From NCBI GenBank assembly GCA_023333565.1, contig JAJKFH010000756.1:1-64000 (forward strand): a DNA stretch of 64,000 bases, given 5' to 3'. The translations under genes were made by a program, and so were the position numbers. This document shows, piece by piece, positions 11,341-22,837 of this stretch; position 1 is the stretch's first letter, and each line of letters opens with the position of its first letter. A model generated the notes under the pieces. The model did no database searches, was not told the origin of the DNA, and was given only the letters and a program-made list of their open reading frames with translations. The DNA comes from Puffinus mauretanicus. Lineage: Eukaryota; Chordata; Aves; Procellariiformes; Procellariidae.

Positions 11341-12415
11341 TATTATTGTGGTGACATCAGAAGCACCTACACAAGCTATGTGCCAGCCCCTGGCCTATCT
11401 GCTACTCAGCCACAGATGATGTCATAGCATCTACCTCTCATATTGGTCTGCTCCTGGCCTATCGGCTATTCAGGCACCAATGACCTCATACCACCTACAG
11501 AAACTATGGGCCTGCTCCTGCCCTATCAGCTTCTCAGGCAGCAATGACATTATAAGCACCTACACATGCCATGGCCTATCTGCTACTCAGCCACAGATGA
11601 TGTCATAGCATCTACCTCTCATATTGGCCTGCTCCTGGCCTATGGGCTATTCAGGCACCAATGACCTCATACCACTACAGAAACTACGGGCCTGCTCCTG
11701 CCCTATCAGCTCCTCAGGCAGCAATGACATTATAAGCACCTACACATGCCATGGGCCTACTCCCGGCCTGTGAGCTACTCAGGCATGAGTGACCTCATGA
11801 GCACAGACACAAGCCATGGGCCTGCTCCTGCCCTATCAGCTACTCAGGCAGCAGTGACCTCAAAACAACCTACACGTACCTGTCGTGGTTTAACCCCGGC
11901 CAGCAGCTAAGTCCCATACGGTCGCGCGCTCACTGTTTCACTAAATAGAAAGTTAATTCTGTCCCAGCCAAAACCAGTGCAATGCCAGATGCCTGCTCCT
12001 GCCCTCTCAGCTACTTAGGCACCAGGGACCTCACAAGAACATGTGCACCCATTTGCCATGTACTTGCTGTTGAGGTCCACAGCCTCCCGTGACCTCACAA
12101 GCACCTAGAAAGGCCATGCACCTGGCCCTGGCCTATCAGCTCTTCAGCCAAGAGTGACATCACAAGTACATACCCAAGCCATGTACCTCCCTCTTGCCTA
12201 TCATCTACTCAGGCATCAGTGACCTGACCACCACAAAGCCACCTACTTGCTACCTACTCGCCTACGAGATATGAAGGTACAAGTGACCTCACAAGCTACG
12301 TGCCTACTCTTGGCCTATCAGCTACTCAGGTATCAGTAATGTCACAACCACTTACGCAAGCCATGTGCCAGCTCTCGGCCTATGATCTACTTAGGCACCA
12401 GGGACCTCACAAGCA
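11341..12415. repeat. Satellite, unit about 63 bp, with 181-bp higher-order repeat
   Basis: The motif GGGCCTGCTCCTGCCCTATC, then AGCTACTCAGGCACCAATGA, then CCTCATAAGCACCTACACA, recurs about every 60-65 bp. A block of about 181 bp at 11392-11572 is repeated almost exactly at 11573-11752, a three-unit higher-order repeat. Units after 12000 are more diverged. The array is interrupted at 11881-11982 by a miniature LTR remnant. Confidence 0.85.
11881..11982 (-). mobile_element. Miniature ERVL-like LTR remnant (102 bp)
   Basis: The plus strand begins TGTCGTGGTTTAACCCCGGC and ends CCAAAACCAGTGCA. These are the inverted two ends of the LTR family seen at 22228-22729 and 50925-51496. About 400 bp of the LTR interior is missing. 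It sits inside the satellite. No clear target duplication is visible. Confidence 0.75.
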
Positions 12416-12434
12416 CATACTAACCTATTTGCTA

Positions 12435-12949
12435 TGTGCTCACGTGGTGGAGTGGCCCCATGTGGCAGCCCCCACCCAGTCACTTGCTCACTCCCCACCA
12501 GTGGGATGGAGGAGGGAACAGGAAGAAAAAAAGCCAGAAAAAAAAAATCTCCTGGGTTGAGATGAAGACAGTTTAGTAAGTGCAGAATCAGTCGCTCACA
12601 GCAGGAGATCAATGCCCAGCCAGTCTCTGAGTAAAGGACACTTCAAAGAACACACCCTCCTCCCCAGTTTTATTGCTGACCATGACATCACGTGGTGTGG
12701 AATACCCCTTTGGTCACTTGGGGGTCAGCTGTGCTGGCTTTGTCCCCTCCCAGCCTCTTGCCACCCCCAGCCCCCTCACTGTTGGGGCAGAGGGAGAAAC
12801 AGAGCAGGCCTTGATGCTGGGCAAGCGCTGCTCAGCAACGGCTACGATGTCAGTGTGTTATCAGAGCTGTTTGGGCCACCAAGGCAAAGCACGGCACCAG
12901 AGGGGCTGCTAACAAGAAAATTCACTTCATGCCAGCCAGACCCAGTACA
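12435..12949 (-). mobile_element. ERVL-like 3' LTR, minus orientation
   Basis: Reversed, the sequence starts TGTACTGGGTCTGGCTGG and runs through the family's CAGCGCTTGCCCAGCATCAAG block and a TTTACTAAACTGTC segment to a degraded end near 12435. It matches the layout of the LTR at 50925-51496. It is not a solo LTR, because 3' internal sequence adjoins it at 12950. Confidence 0.75.
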
Positions 12950-13075
12950 ATCTCCACCCCTTATTCCATACCGTGTGCATCCTGCTCAGGTCCTACATTA
13001 TTCAGTACATTTACATCCACCACCACCACTCCCTTCCCCATCCTTTGGCACGACATGCACACAGCATACTGGGTT
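12950..13075 (-). mobile_element. 3' internal fragment of an ERVL-like provirus
   Basis: Reversed, this reads as a purine-rich tract GGAATAAGGGGTGGAGAT abutting the LTR, preceded by sequence matching 50800-50924 of the provirus at 42128-51496 (the GGACCTGAGCA and GATGTACTG blocks). It shows that a whole provirus once lay here and has been truncated. Confidence 0.7.
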
Positions 13076-13784
13076 TGGCTGGTGTGGCTCAGGTGGACAT
13101 GGGCAAGTGCCAGCACCCTCCTGACTTCTCCCCTCACTCAGTCAGCCAGAGCTTTTTGAAACATGCAATCAGGTCATCAACCTAAGGACAAAGAGACCTA
13201 TATAGCCCCCACCTGCACCCCACAGGGGTCTTACAGGTAGCTGTCAGATCCCCCACAACCACGGGGAAAGGGAGTTCCCCACCAGCACCCTTCCTCTCTG
13301 TTTGGCACCTCGACATCCAGTTTGGAGTTCATAGGCTCATTGGCTGGTTTGTCTGGCTCACGTAATTTTTTGGGGGATTCCCTTTGGCTCTTTTCCATGT
13401 TGTCCCCATGCACATATTCTTCTGAAGTTAGCATTTTGTCCTGGTTCTCCACGTTCGCAGACAGGGCTTACAGGAAAGTTTTTGCAATAGTGATAAATTC
13501 TCCATCTCTCTCCACAAACGACTCCCAGGATATTCCACCCAAAACTGGTGCTTTGGTGTATTATCGTTATTGGCATCATTATCATTAACTTTATCATTCT
13601 TGTTTCTTGTGGTTATTATGTTCCCAGAGAAATGTTGGAATTTGTTTCACTTCTCCAGAGGCATGAACCTGCTCTGTCTCACCTGGAGCCTGTGTAAGAG
13701 TGTGTCTAACCCTGGGGCGGAGCTCCCCCATAATCTCTCTCTAATAAAACGGGATCTCCCCACTGCACTGGTGTATCAGCCATT
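13076..13784. other. No recognisable feature
   Basis: This is short-frame sequence between the ERVL fragment and the CR1. It may be further decayed provirus, but no retroviral motif is visible. The short open frames on both strands show no domain. Confidence 0.35.
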
Positions 13785-14440
13785 CCTCCCAATTTTGTAT
13801 CATCCACAAACTTGCTCAGGATGCCCTCGGTCCCATCATCCAGAACTGAAATAAAGGTTGAATGGAATGGGAGCCAGTATCAGCCCTTGGGCTACACCAC
13901 TGGTGACTCTCCTCCAGCTGGACTTTGTGCCACTGGACACAATCCTCTGGGCTTCAGTCAGGTTTCCATCCATCTCATTTTCCACTTAACTAGTCCATAC
14001 TTGCTAGCCTTGTCTATAGGGATATAACGGGAGACATGCTGACTGCTCCCTGCATCCTCCTCCTTGCTCTGCTTCAAGATAGGATTTACATTTGCTTTCT
14101 TCCAGTCCTCAGGAACCTCACCCAATCCCCATGACCTCTCAGACTTGATTTCAAGTGGCCTTACAATGACATCAGCCAACTTCCTCAGCACTCAGGAGTG
14201 CATGCCCTCAGGTCCCAAGGACTTACGCATGTGCAGTGTGGTTAAATGTTCCCTAACCTGAGACTCCTGCCCCAAGGGTAAGTCTTCTTCGCTCCTTGTC
14301 TCTGGTCTTGGGGGCCTGGGATTCCTCAAGGTTGGTCTTACCAGTAAACTTCCTCCTCCAGAGAGGAAGAAGGCATGGAGTACCTTGGCTCTTTCTGTGT
14401 TCTCTGTCACCAGGGTCCCACCCCATCTAGCAGCAGGCCC
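13785..14440 (-). mobile_element. CR1 LINE fragment, RT and upstream region
   Basis: The plus strand contains the antisense of CR1 landmarks: TGTATCATCCACAAACTTGC near 13795, a CTACACCACTGGTGACTCTCC block, and on the minus strand the peptide VPEDWKKANVNPILKQSKEE and a KSLGPEG motif. The reading frame is broken by stops and shifts. It is 5' and 3' truncated. Confidence 0.8.
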
Positions 14441-15690
14441 ACTTTTTCCTGAGCCTTCCTATTGCTGCTGGAGTCATTGGTAAATCCTTTCATGATGCCC
14501 TTCGCCTCCAGATTGAATTACCAGATTGAGATCGAGATGGGCTTTGGCTTTCCTAACACCCTCTCTGAATGCTCGGGAGGTTCTTGGTGCCCTCTAGAGA
14601 CCTCCTGGGTGTCTTGTGCCCTGCTGTGCTGTCCCTCAGGCAGTTGTCCACCTGGGTAATGTCCCCCATGAGGACCAGGGCCTGCAAACGAGAAGCTGCT
14701 TCTACTTGTCTGAAGAAGGCCTCATCTGCTGCTTCTTCCTAATATGCAGACACCATAGCAGACACCAACTACAGCATCACCCACATTGGTCTGCCCACTA
14801 ACCCTGATCCATCAGCTCTCATCTGGCTCATCACCTGTCACCAGGCAGAGCTCCACGCTTTCCTTCTGCTCGCCCACATACCGGGCAACTTTCCTTCCTC
14901 ACTGACCTGCCCCATCTTTCCTAAAGAGGCACCTTCCATCCATGGCCATACTCCAGTGGTGGTGTGTGCTATCTGACCGTGTCTCTGCTATCTAAGTGAG
15001 ATCATAGCTCGGGAATTGCCCACGGACTCCTAATTCCTCCTCTTTGCTGTGTGCATTCCTGTGCGGGCACATCAGAGGTGTGCCCAGCCATGCTGATTTC
15101 CCTGCCGAGATTGAGGGCTACTTGATAGGTGCCCACAAACAGCCCTGCTTGTACTCTTTGCTTCACCTCCGACTCTCTTCCTCCCTGTTTCCCCCCTCCC
15201 AGGTTCTTCCCTTTGGTCATCCTCAACCCGCTCATACAAGAAGCCTGCCTCTGTTTTCCCTTTCCTCACTGGCCCTGGTTTTGCTTGCCTGGTGCCCTCT
15301 GTTGGTGTTTCTGGGAATTCTGCTTTGGGAATTCTTACTTTGGTCAGCAAGTCCACTGGTACCTCCTTTTATTGTCTGTCATGTCCCGCAATTCCTCATG
15401 CTGTCATCTTGTTAGAGGCACCACAGGACAGGGTGGCCAACAGAAACCTCACCAAGTTTTGCATGGAGAAGTGGCCAGTCCTGCCTCAGGGGCAGAGTAG
15501 CTCCATGTATCAGGGCAAGCTTGGAGCTGACCGGCTAAGGAGTGAGCCTGAGGAGAAGGCCATGGTTGCTACAAGGGATGCTTATAAGAGCCAGTGGAGC
15601 ATGCTGACCACTACTAAGGGCAGCTGCCTATGGGGCTGAATTAGGAGGAACATGGCCACCCAGACAAGGGCAGTTACCTCCTCCCTTGAC
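14441..15690. other. Possible CR1 extension, otherwise no gene
   Basis: From 14441 to about 14620 the antisense resembles the CR1 region just upstream of RT (GGCTTTGGCTTTCCTAACAC, also seen near 60990). From 14620 to 15690 no family is recognised. Open frames of 60-120 codons on both strands lack domains. Confidence 0.35.
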
Positions 15691-15694
15691 TCAG

Positions 15695-15985
15695 CACTGG
15701 TGTGGCCACATCTGAAACAAATCTGTTGTGGTGTGGGGCTCCATGTTCTGCAGAAGTGGGGAGGATCTGGAGAAGGTCCAGAGGACATCTGCCAAGATGG
15801 GGTGAAGGGGCTGAATCACGTGACTTGTGTGGAGAGGCTGAGGGAGCTGGGCTGCTTTGGCCTCATGATGTTGTAATAGCCAAGGGCAATGCTGTAACAG
15901 CCTGCAGCTGCTTGAAGGGTGCTTTCAGAGAGGATGAAGCTTTTCTTTGTAGAGGAAACAGCATGAGAAAGGAAAAATTTTGAAG
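15695..15985 (+). mobile_element. CR1 LINE 3' fragment, plus strand
   Basis: The sequence GTGGCCACATCTGAAACAAA followed by GAGAAGGTCCAGAGGACATC and GAGAGGCTGAGGGAGCTGGG follows the order of the CR1 3' coding end (HLE...KVQRRA...ERLREL). It is old, with no open frame, and opposite in orientation to the CR1 at 13785-14440. Confidence 0.65.
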
Positions 15986-17428
15986 TCTGAGCCTGGGCAT
16001 GAGGAAAAATGAAATGTCACGTGAAGGGTAGTGCCATGGTGCAACCGGTCACTGGGGTGGTGGGGTTTGTCTGTGATCAGTCCATGGCTTTCTGTTTCAG
16101 AGAGAGACATTGGTACAGGCAGGGCCATGTGAGGATGAGAGCAAGGTGGGGAAGTGGATAGTGTGTCCACAGCCTGCGTGGAAACAGGCACAGGAGTGGG
16201 ACAGTGTAGGACACCCTGTGGTGGAGATGGCCAATGACGATCCCCACACAAGAACAGTTTTACACAGAGAGATAGGAAGGGATGGATAGAAATGCAGTTA
16301 AGGAGCTGATTAAAGAGTTAGTTTGACTTCTGAAAGATGGGGCAAGTTTCTAACTCCCTGAAGCTCAAAGCAGCAACCAGATAATTGGGAGGTATCTCAA
16401 TGAACAAAAAGCAAGGCAAGGGGGAAATCTGGGCAGCAATGGGAAGGGCAAATGTCCCAATATTTCTGCTGAAAAGATGCCCTTAGACATGGTCGTTTAA
16501 TCAGGAGAGGTAGGAACACATGAAAGATGAGGGAGATTAAATACACAGCGTAATATGATAGAGTAGCCATAATGCAAATACAGGAGATCAATATTTTTTC
16601 TCCTATGATGAATGCACTTCCTGCAAATTCCCATTCTGGCATGGTGTGAAAACACTGCCATTATATTAAAAGTACTCAATTGTTCCAGCTGATGAAAATG
16701 TGCTTAGATATTTTTTTAAATGTTGCAAATTTGTTCCCCTTTCTAGGCAGACCTTGTTTGTCTGACCATAAAACCTCCAGGGCCACTTTTAGAGGCCTCA
16801 ATGTACCTGAGGTGTTTGCCTGGGGCTGGCAGCTATCAGACAGGACGTGTGGGAGAGCAGAGCCCCTCGGGATCTGCAGGTAGAGGCTGGGCAGGGGGTT
16901 CCCAGGGCATCCATACTGGCAGGACACATACTATGTGTCCCTCTAGCTGAAGACATTTGTGTCCTACATCCAACCTCAGTTCTAGAAAAAACCTTCAATT
17001 TTCAACAAAAAGAAAGAACAAGGACACAAATTCCCCCAAAGACTAGTGTATTAAACCAAAAGAAAATAAAACAATGAAGAATTTTAAAAGCTGAAAAGTG
17101 TTTTTAAACATTTTCCTTGCTTTGCATCTTTGTCTTTAGTTCTTTGTTTTATTTTGATTGTCACTTCCTACACATGTCTGTTACTAAGAGGCTAGCAGCA
17201 TTAAAAAAAAGGTCATTTTGTGTCTTGCACAGCGCCCAGTGCCCCCAAGACAGTTCCTGCCCAGGACTGGATCTGAGGATACCCCTCAGACTTTGCACAG
17301 AGAGAGATACACGGCGGTATGGACCTCTCTTCACTCATTTAGATGGTTTTTTAAGTGGTCACATACAGCACAGGAAGATTCGTGCCCCATAAATATGTGC
17401 TCTGTTGTTATCAGAAAAAGGGCCTGAG
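15986..17428. other. No recognisable feature
   Basis: This is AT-richer intergenic sequence with short open frames only. No repeat family, splice pattern or protein motif is recognised. Confidence 0.4.
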
Positions 17429-17870
17429 GTCCTATGACCAACTCAAGTTGGAAGGGACCTCGGGAAGTGTGCAGTCCAACCTGCCATAAAAAAGGGTCAG
17501 TCCAGGTTGTTCAAGGCTTGATCCAGTCAGAGTTTGAAAACATTCAAGGACAGTGTCTACACAGCATCTGTGGGTCACCTGCTCCAATGCTTCACTCAGC
17601 TCATGGGGAAACAGGCTTTCCTTATTTCCACACTGAACTTCTCCTCTTTCATCTTCCACCCACTGTCTTTTGTCCTCCTGCCATGCACCATGGTGAAGAG
17701 CTTGTCTCTCTATTCTCCATGAAGCCCTTGTAGGTACTGGCAGGCTGCAATGAGGTCCCTCTCAGCCTTCCTTTCTCCAGGCTGGACTAGCTCAGCTTGC
17801 TCAGCCTCTCCTCATGGGAAAGGTGCTCCAGTCCCTGACCATCTTGGAGGTCCTTTGCTTCGAGCAAAGT
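17429..17870 (-). mobile_element. CR1 LINE 3' end, minus strand
   Basis: The plus strand starts with the antisense of the CR1 3' UTR (CAACTCAAGTTGGAAGGGAC), then TCCAATGCTTCACTCAGCTC, GCAATGAGGTCCCTCTCAGC and CTTTCTCCAGGCTGGACTAG. This is the standard order of an avian CR1 3' end. It is 5' truncated, as is usual for CR1. Confidence 0.9.
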
Positions 17871-19273
17871 GATTCAAGCACTAAGCCCAGCAGGAGGATG
17901 GAAATGGCCAAACAGGAAAATTCACCCATAAACTTGGGGTGTGCTGCCAGTGCTGGAAACGGCAAGTGAGAATGGCTGGGGGGTTACAAATGCCCTGGGC
18001 CACCTTCCTCAACTGTCCATGCCACCAAAGGCACAGACCAGCCTCCTCTCTCCTGTGTCTGCAAGTCTCAGCTCCCTTCCATGAGCCCTGGCTCTGCACC
18101 ACCAATCCCCTGGTGTGAGTCCTCACCCTGTGTGGTCAGACAGCTCAGCTAACTTCAGTGTGTTCCTCTCCCGAGCACTTTCCAGCCCAGCCCAGTCCCC
18201 CTCTGGCTCTCCCCATCACTTCCCACCCCCTACCCATGTCCCCCTGTCCAGCCCAGAAAAACAGCCCATTCTGGGCTGACCCCATGGCAGTGCCCATCGA
18301 CGGGTACTGCAAAGCTCTGCACGCTCAAGCCCACAGCCCCAGCCCCTCTGAAGGTCACACGAGCTCCTGGGGGGCAGAGAGGTGCCTCAGCCTCCCCATT
18401 AGCCCCAGGGCTGAGGGCCAGCCATGGCACGAGGAGACAGAGGCCAGTGTCTGCTCCTGTCTCCAAGACATCCTTATTGTCCATTGCCAGCAAGCCCCTC
18501 TGTGCCAGCCCCTCTCCCAGGAAAAGACTCCTGGCCCAGGGGATCCTCAGGCTGCTCCAGCTGCCCGAGCAATAGAAAAGCAAGCCCAAGCTGGTGCATT
18601 CAGAAAGAGCTTTCTCTTTGTCATTTATTCCCCCCTGGAAGCACAGAGTTGCTCCTTTGCTCTTCTCCAGGGATGTCCCTGCTCCCAGAGAGCCTTTCAA
18701 CAGGGAAGTTTGTCCATGCTAGCCTGACCTGCCACTCCTCCCTCCTCCCCGTGCCCTCCACAGGGCCCTGAGCCTGTTGGCACTGCTCCGCAGAACGGGC
18801 GGGCTGTGGTGCCTGAAAGCCATGGGGTGACAGTCCCAGGCAGATCCCTGCCGATCATTCACCATCTCCAGGGGACCCGGGCACCCACAGGTGAAGGCTC
18901 AGCCCAGGCCCATTCTCTAACGCATTGTCCCATGCCCTCGTCCCCTCATCCTGTGGAGAACCCGAGCAAAGCAGCACAGCACTGTGGGGGCAATTTCGTC
19001 AGCCTGACTTCAGCTTTGGAAGAAGAGCCCAACCTCCAGACACCAGCATGAAGGAAATCCCCTTTTATTCCAGAGATGCGACATGGGAGGCAGCTGTACC
19101 ATTGTGCCAGACAGACATGAACAGGCCTCTGGGTCAGACAGGCTGGGTTCATGCCTCTGCTGAAGTGGGGTACATGCAGACATGGACAAGCATGGTTATC
19201 ACAGACAAAATGCCCAAAGCACAGGAGGTTCCCCAGATGCATTTGAAATCACTTCTGAAGAGACATGAGCAGG
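17871..19273. other. No gene seen downstream of the olfactory receptor relic
   Basis: This is GC-rich sequence without recognisable repeats. Long open frames on both strands, such as one at 18158-18727, have no domain, and several overlap each other in antisense, which indicates chance. Confidence 0.4.
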
Positions 19274-20207
19274 TTAATGATGCTGAGAAACAGCTGATTG
19301 AATCAGCTGCTTCAATGTGTCTTTAAGCTCCTTGTTCCTCATGCTGTAGATAAGGGGGTTCATTGCTGGAGGCACCACTGAGTCCAGAACTGCCACCACC
19401 AGATCCAGGGATAGGGAGGAAATGGAGGGAGGCTTCAGGTAGGCAAACGTGCCAGTGCTGATAAACAGGGAGACCACAGCCAGGTGAAGGAGGCACGTGG
19501 AGAAGGCTTTGTGCCAGCCCTGCTCAGAGGGGATCCTCAGCACGGCCCTGAAGATCTGCACATAGGACAGCACGATGAAAACAAAACACCCAAATTCTAC
19601 ACAGATACTAACCACAATGACCCAAACTTCCCTGAGGTAGGCATCTGAGCAGGAGAGCTTGAGGATGTGGGGGATTTCAGAGAAGAACTGGTCCCCAGCA
19701 TTGCCTTGGCAGAGTGGTATGGAAAAGGTATTGGCAGTGTGTCCCACAGAAGTGAGTAAACCACCACCCCAGGCAGCTGCTGCCATGTGGACACAAGCTC
19801 TGCTGCCCAGGAGGGTCCCGTAGTGCAGGGGTTTGCAGATGGTAACGTAGCAGTCATAGGCCATGATGGTGACAAGATAAAACTGCTGTAGCACCGAAAA
19901 AGAAGAAAAAGACCTGTGCAGCACATCCCTAGTAGGAGATGGCCCTGGTGTCCCACAGGGAATTGGCCATGGATTTGGGAACAGTGGTAGAGATGGAGCC
20001 CAGGTCGAGGAGGGAGAGGTTGAGGAAGAAGAAGTACATGGGGGTGTGCAGGCGGTGATCACAGGCTACGGCGGTGATGATGAGGCCATTGCCCAGGAGG
20101 GCAGCCAGGTAGATGCCCAGGAATATCCAGAAGTGCAAGAGCTGCAGCTCCCGGGTGTCCGTGAATGCCAGGAGGAGGAACTGGGTGATAGAGCTGCCAT
20201 TGGACAT
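19274..20207 (-). pseudogene. Olfactory receptor pseudogene, OR14-like
   Basis: A single-exon seven-helix odorant receptor frame starts at the ATG at 20207 (MSNGSSITQFLLLAFTDTRE, with an N-terminal NGS sequon) and ends at the stop near 19274 after NPLIYSMRNKELKDTLKQL. Family hallmarks are present: GNGLIITA in helix 1, LHTPMYFF, MAYDCYVTICKPLHY in place of MAYDRY, KAFSTCLLHL, and NPLIYS in helix 7. It is dead. A TAG at 19929-19931 replaces a codon after RAISY, and a one-base shift in the T-rich run around 19890-19920 moves the rest to another frame. The DRY arginine is Cys, and the extracellular-loop-2 Cys of QFFCEIP is Ser. The OR14-like expansion is typical of birds, and the exact subfamily is inferred. 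Confidence 0.9.
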
Positions 20208-20294
20208 TTGCTGCCTCTGGGCATGGGTACCCGTGCAAGAAGGAGAAGTCATTGACAAGTTAGGGGAGACTTTTCTGAGCAAAACCAAAGCCAT

Positions 20295-22227
20295 TTCCTA
20301 CAGACCCTCCCCTTGCTATACACCCCACCCCCTCGTTTTCCTTTTCTAGAAGACCTTCCTTCAACTCCATGGCGGAAACTCTGGTTGCATGTGCCGTGAG
20401 GAGCAGGGCCTCTGCCCGCTGGCTGCCGAGGTGTCAGCCCTGCTCAGCAGCAGTGAGTTCATGGGAACGGTGGAAGCAGAGGCCAGTCCTGGTGTTCAGC
20501 TTTGTCAGATGAAACCACCCCTAACGCAGAAGGGCTTGTCAGCATCTGCACTCCCAGTGCTAAGGAACGAGGATTGCAGAAGGCAGACTGGAAGTTTTTC
20601 TAAAGAAAATTTCCCCCATCTTATTTGAGGATTGTTTTGCTGACCCTCAGCATTTCTGTTGCACTCAGAGAGAACAGAGTGTGTCCTGCAAGGCAAGAGG
20701 ATTGCCTCTGGATTAGCGCAGAGGGAGGGGAGCTGGTTTGTCCCTCACTCCGAGATGCCCTGGGCTTGCACCTTTCTGAGATTGAGGGCGATCACACTGC
20801 TATGTTTCCGAGAAAGCCAGCAGACACTGCTGAGAGCCGAGATCCACTGCAGACCACTAAACGTCTCACCCTTTCTCAACGTCTCAGCAACGCTCTTCTA
20901 GCCAAGGACACCCGTGGCTCATTTCACCAACCCAACAGCAGTTCCTTGGTCATAGCATCTCTGTGCTTGTACATGGGGCTTTCAGATAACACAAAGATGC
21001 TATGGGACAGATTTGCATTCTGGAGGACAGCTCACAGCTTGGAAGGATACCTCAAGGAGATACATAAGTTTTTTCATGATGGCATCTCACCAAGGGAAAA
21101 CCAGCTCATTCCCCAGCTGCACAGGCTGCATTGTCCACAGCCTCCCAGATGGGAGGAAAGCTGAGACACTTGTTCCCATGGACACACCTGCAGGAAAGGA
21201 CCCACAAGGTCCGGGTGTGCCTCTGCAGCTGAAACTCCCATCCCCAGAGAGCTTGGCAGCAAGAACGGGATGACGACAGCAAGAACGGGATGACAACAGC
21301 AAGAACGCAGATAAGCGGAGAAACAAGGAAACATGCAGCGAGGGTCTGGCTGAGAGAGGCCAGGGCAGAGGCAGCCGGGCACTCCGGGCAGCGCTACCCT
21401 TACCCAGCTGTGCAGCCACCTCCCAGACATCAACATTGCCGGGCAGCTCCTTGTGCTCTGCAGAGGGAACCGGGCACGTGGCTGGAGAGCTGCACCACAG
21501 CTCTGCTGGAGCTCTGGCTGCAGAGGAGGGGGTTCACTGAGGGCCTTGGACCCCACGGCCCTGAGGGCAGAGGCTTTGCTGGGTAGGAGAGGAGGCAAGG
21601 GGGCTTGCTCAGAGGAAGGGGTCTGCACTGTGGGGATGAGATGGAGTTTTCTGAATTCTCCCTCCCACAGCATTTCTGCTTTAGGTCTCCTCTCATTCCC
21701 TGATCGTAACACTGCTGCCTGGAGATTTTCCTCCTGGGAAGTGGTTCCCTGTGCCATGTCTCTTCCCTCTCAGCACTCACAGACCCCATCCCCAGCTCTG
21801 TGCACTCACCCTGGCCCTACAGAAACCTGCCTGTGTTCAGGGCACTGGCTGGGCACATGTTCCTCTTTGGAGGTGGAAAAGGGCAGGTCAGAACCACCCT
21901 GATGGGTGCAGCGAAGTTGATGCTGGTGCTGTCCATAGGCAGAGGAGTGGCTGAAGGCACTTTAGGAGGCTATCAACTGACCTACTGACCACTCAACGTT
22001 ACAGCTCAGGAGTCTCAAGGACTTGTCCAAACTTGAGAGGTCCTTTTCTATTTCTCTTTCCCTCCCCACCCCCACCCCTGCTCCTGTTCCCTGCCCTCAG
22101 AGTAGGAAACTGAAAACACAGACTCGGGAAATCTCTTTATACTAAACTCTGCCTTGACCTTCCTCTTGAAACATCCCCTTGGAAGTTTCCTAGTGATGTT
22201 CTGGAGCTGTGAGCAGCCCTGACCCAC
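20295..22227. other. No gene seen
   Basis: No family is recognised. A 179-codon plus-strand frame at 20625-21164 and a 227-codon minus-strand frame at 21074-21757 overlap and lack motifs. A small tandem repeat of an ACAGCAAGAACGGGATGAC unit, about three copies, lies at 21258-21310. Confidence 0.4.
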
Positions 22228-22729
22228 TGTCCTGGTTCTGGCTGGGACAAAGTTAACTTTCTTCCCAGTAGCTTGGGGGGTGGGCTGTGCTTTGGGTTTA
22301 GTGTGAAAGGAGTGTTGATGGCCCATTGATGCTTTGGCTGTTGCTGGGTGGTGCTTGCTCCAGGAGGGGGGAGCACAGGTGGGGTGGTGGACCCAGCTGG
22401 CCAACAGGGTATTCTACACCATGTGACATCATGCTCAGTATAAAAACCAGGTGTGGGGGGGGGCTCGCCCCCGTTCATGACACGCGGTCGGCGGTCGGTG
22501 AGCAGTTGCATTGTGCATCGCCTGCTTTGTGTATTCTGTTATTGTTGTTGTTCTCATTGTTATTATTACTGTTCTACTTCATTTTATTTCATTTATTAAA
22601 CTGTTTTTATCTCAACCCGGCAGCTTTCCTACTTGTGCCCTCCCAATTCTCTCCCCCATCCCACCGGGGGGGAGGTGATCGAGCGGCTGCGTGGCGTTTA
22701 TTTTTGCTGGCTGGGGTTAAACCACGACA
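22228..22729 (+). mobile_element. 5' LTR of ERVL-like provirus 1
   Basis: The 502-bp LTR begins TGTCCTGGTTCTGGCTGGG and ends GGTTAAACCACGACA. It contains a TATA-like CAGTATAAAAACC at about 22438 and a T-rich segment TTTATTAAACTGTTTTTATC. A candidate target duplication, CCCAC at 22223-22227, cannot be matched because the 3' side is disrupted. Confidence 0.9.
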
Positions 22730-22737
22730 GTCCTTTT

Positions 22738-22755
22738 TGGCGCCCAACGTGGGGC
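22738..22755 (+). other. Primer binding site, lysine-tRNA type
   Basis: TGGCGCCCAACGTGGGGC lies 8 nt after the LTR end. It matches the 18-nt PBS that betaretroviruses use for tRNA-Lys1,2 priming. Its presence directly confirms the LTR boundary. Confidence 0.8.
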
Positions 22756-22837
22756 AGCGAAGGGTTGAGATAACAACAGATTATTTAGAGCATATTAAGG
22801 AATTTATATCTGGTAACATATTAATTTGTTCTGCACC

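Noticed and set aside
20625..21164. 179-codon plus-strand open frame near the olfactory receptor relic
   Set aside because: No motif, signal or splice context, and a longer antisense frame overlaps its end.
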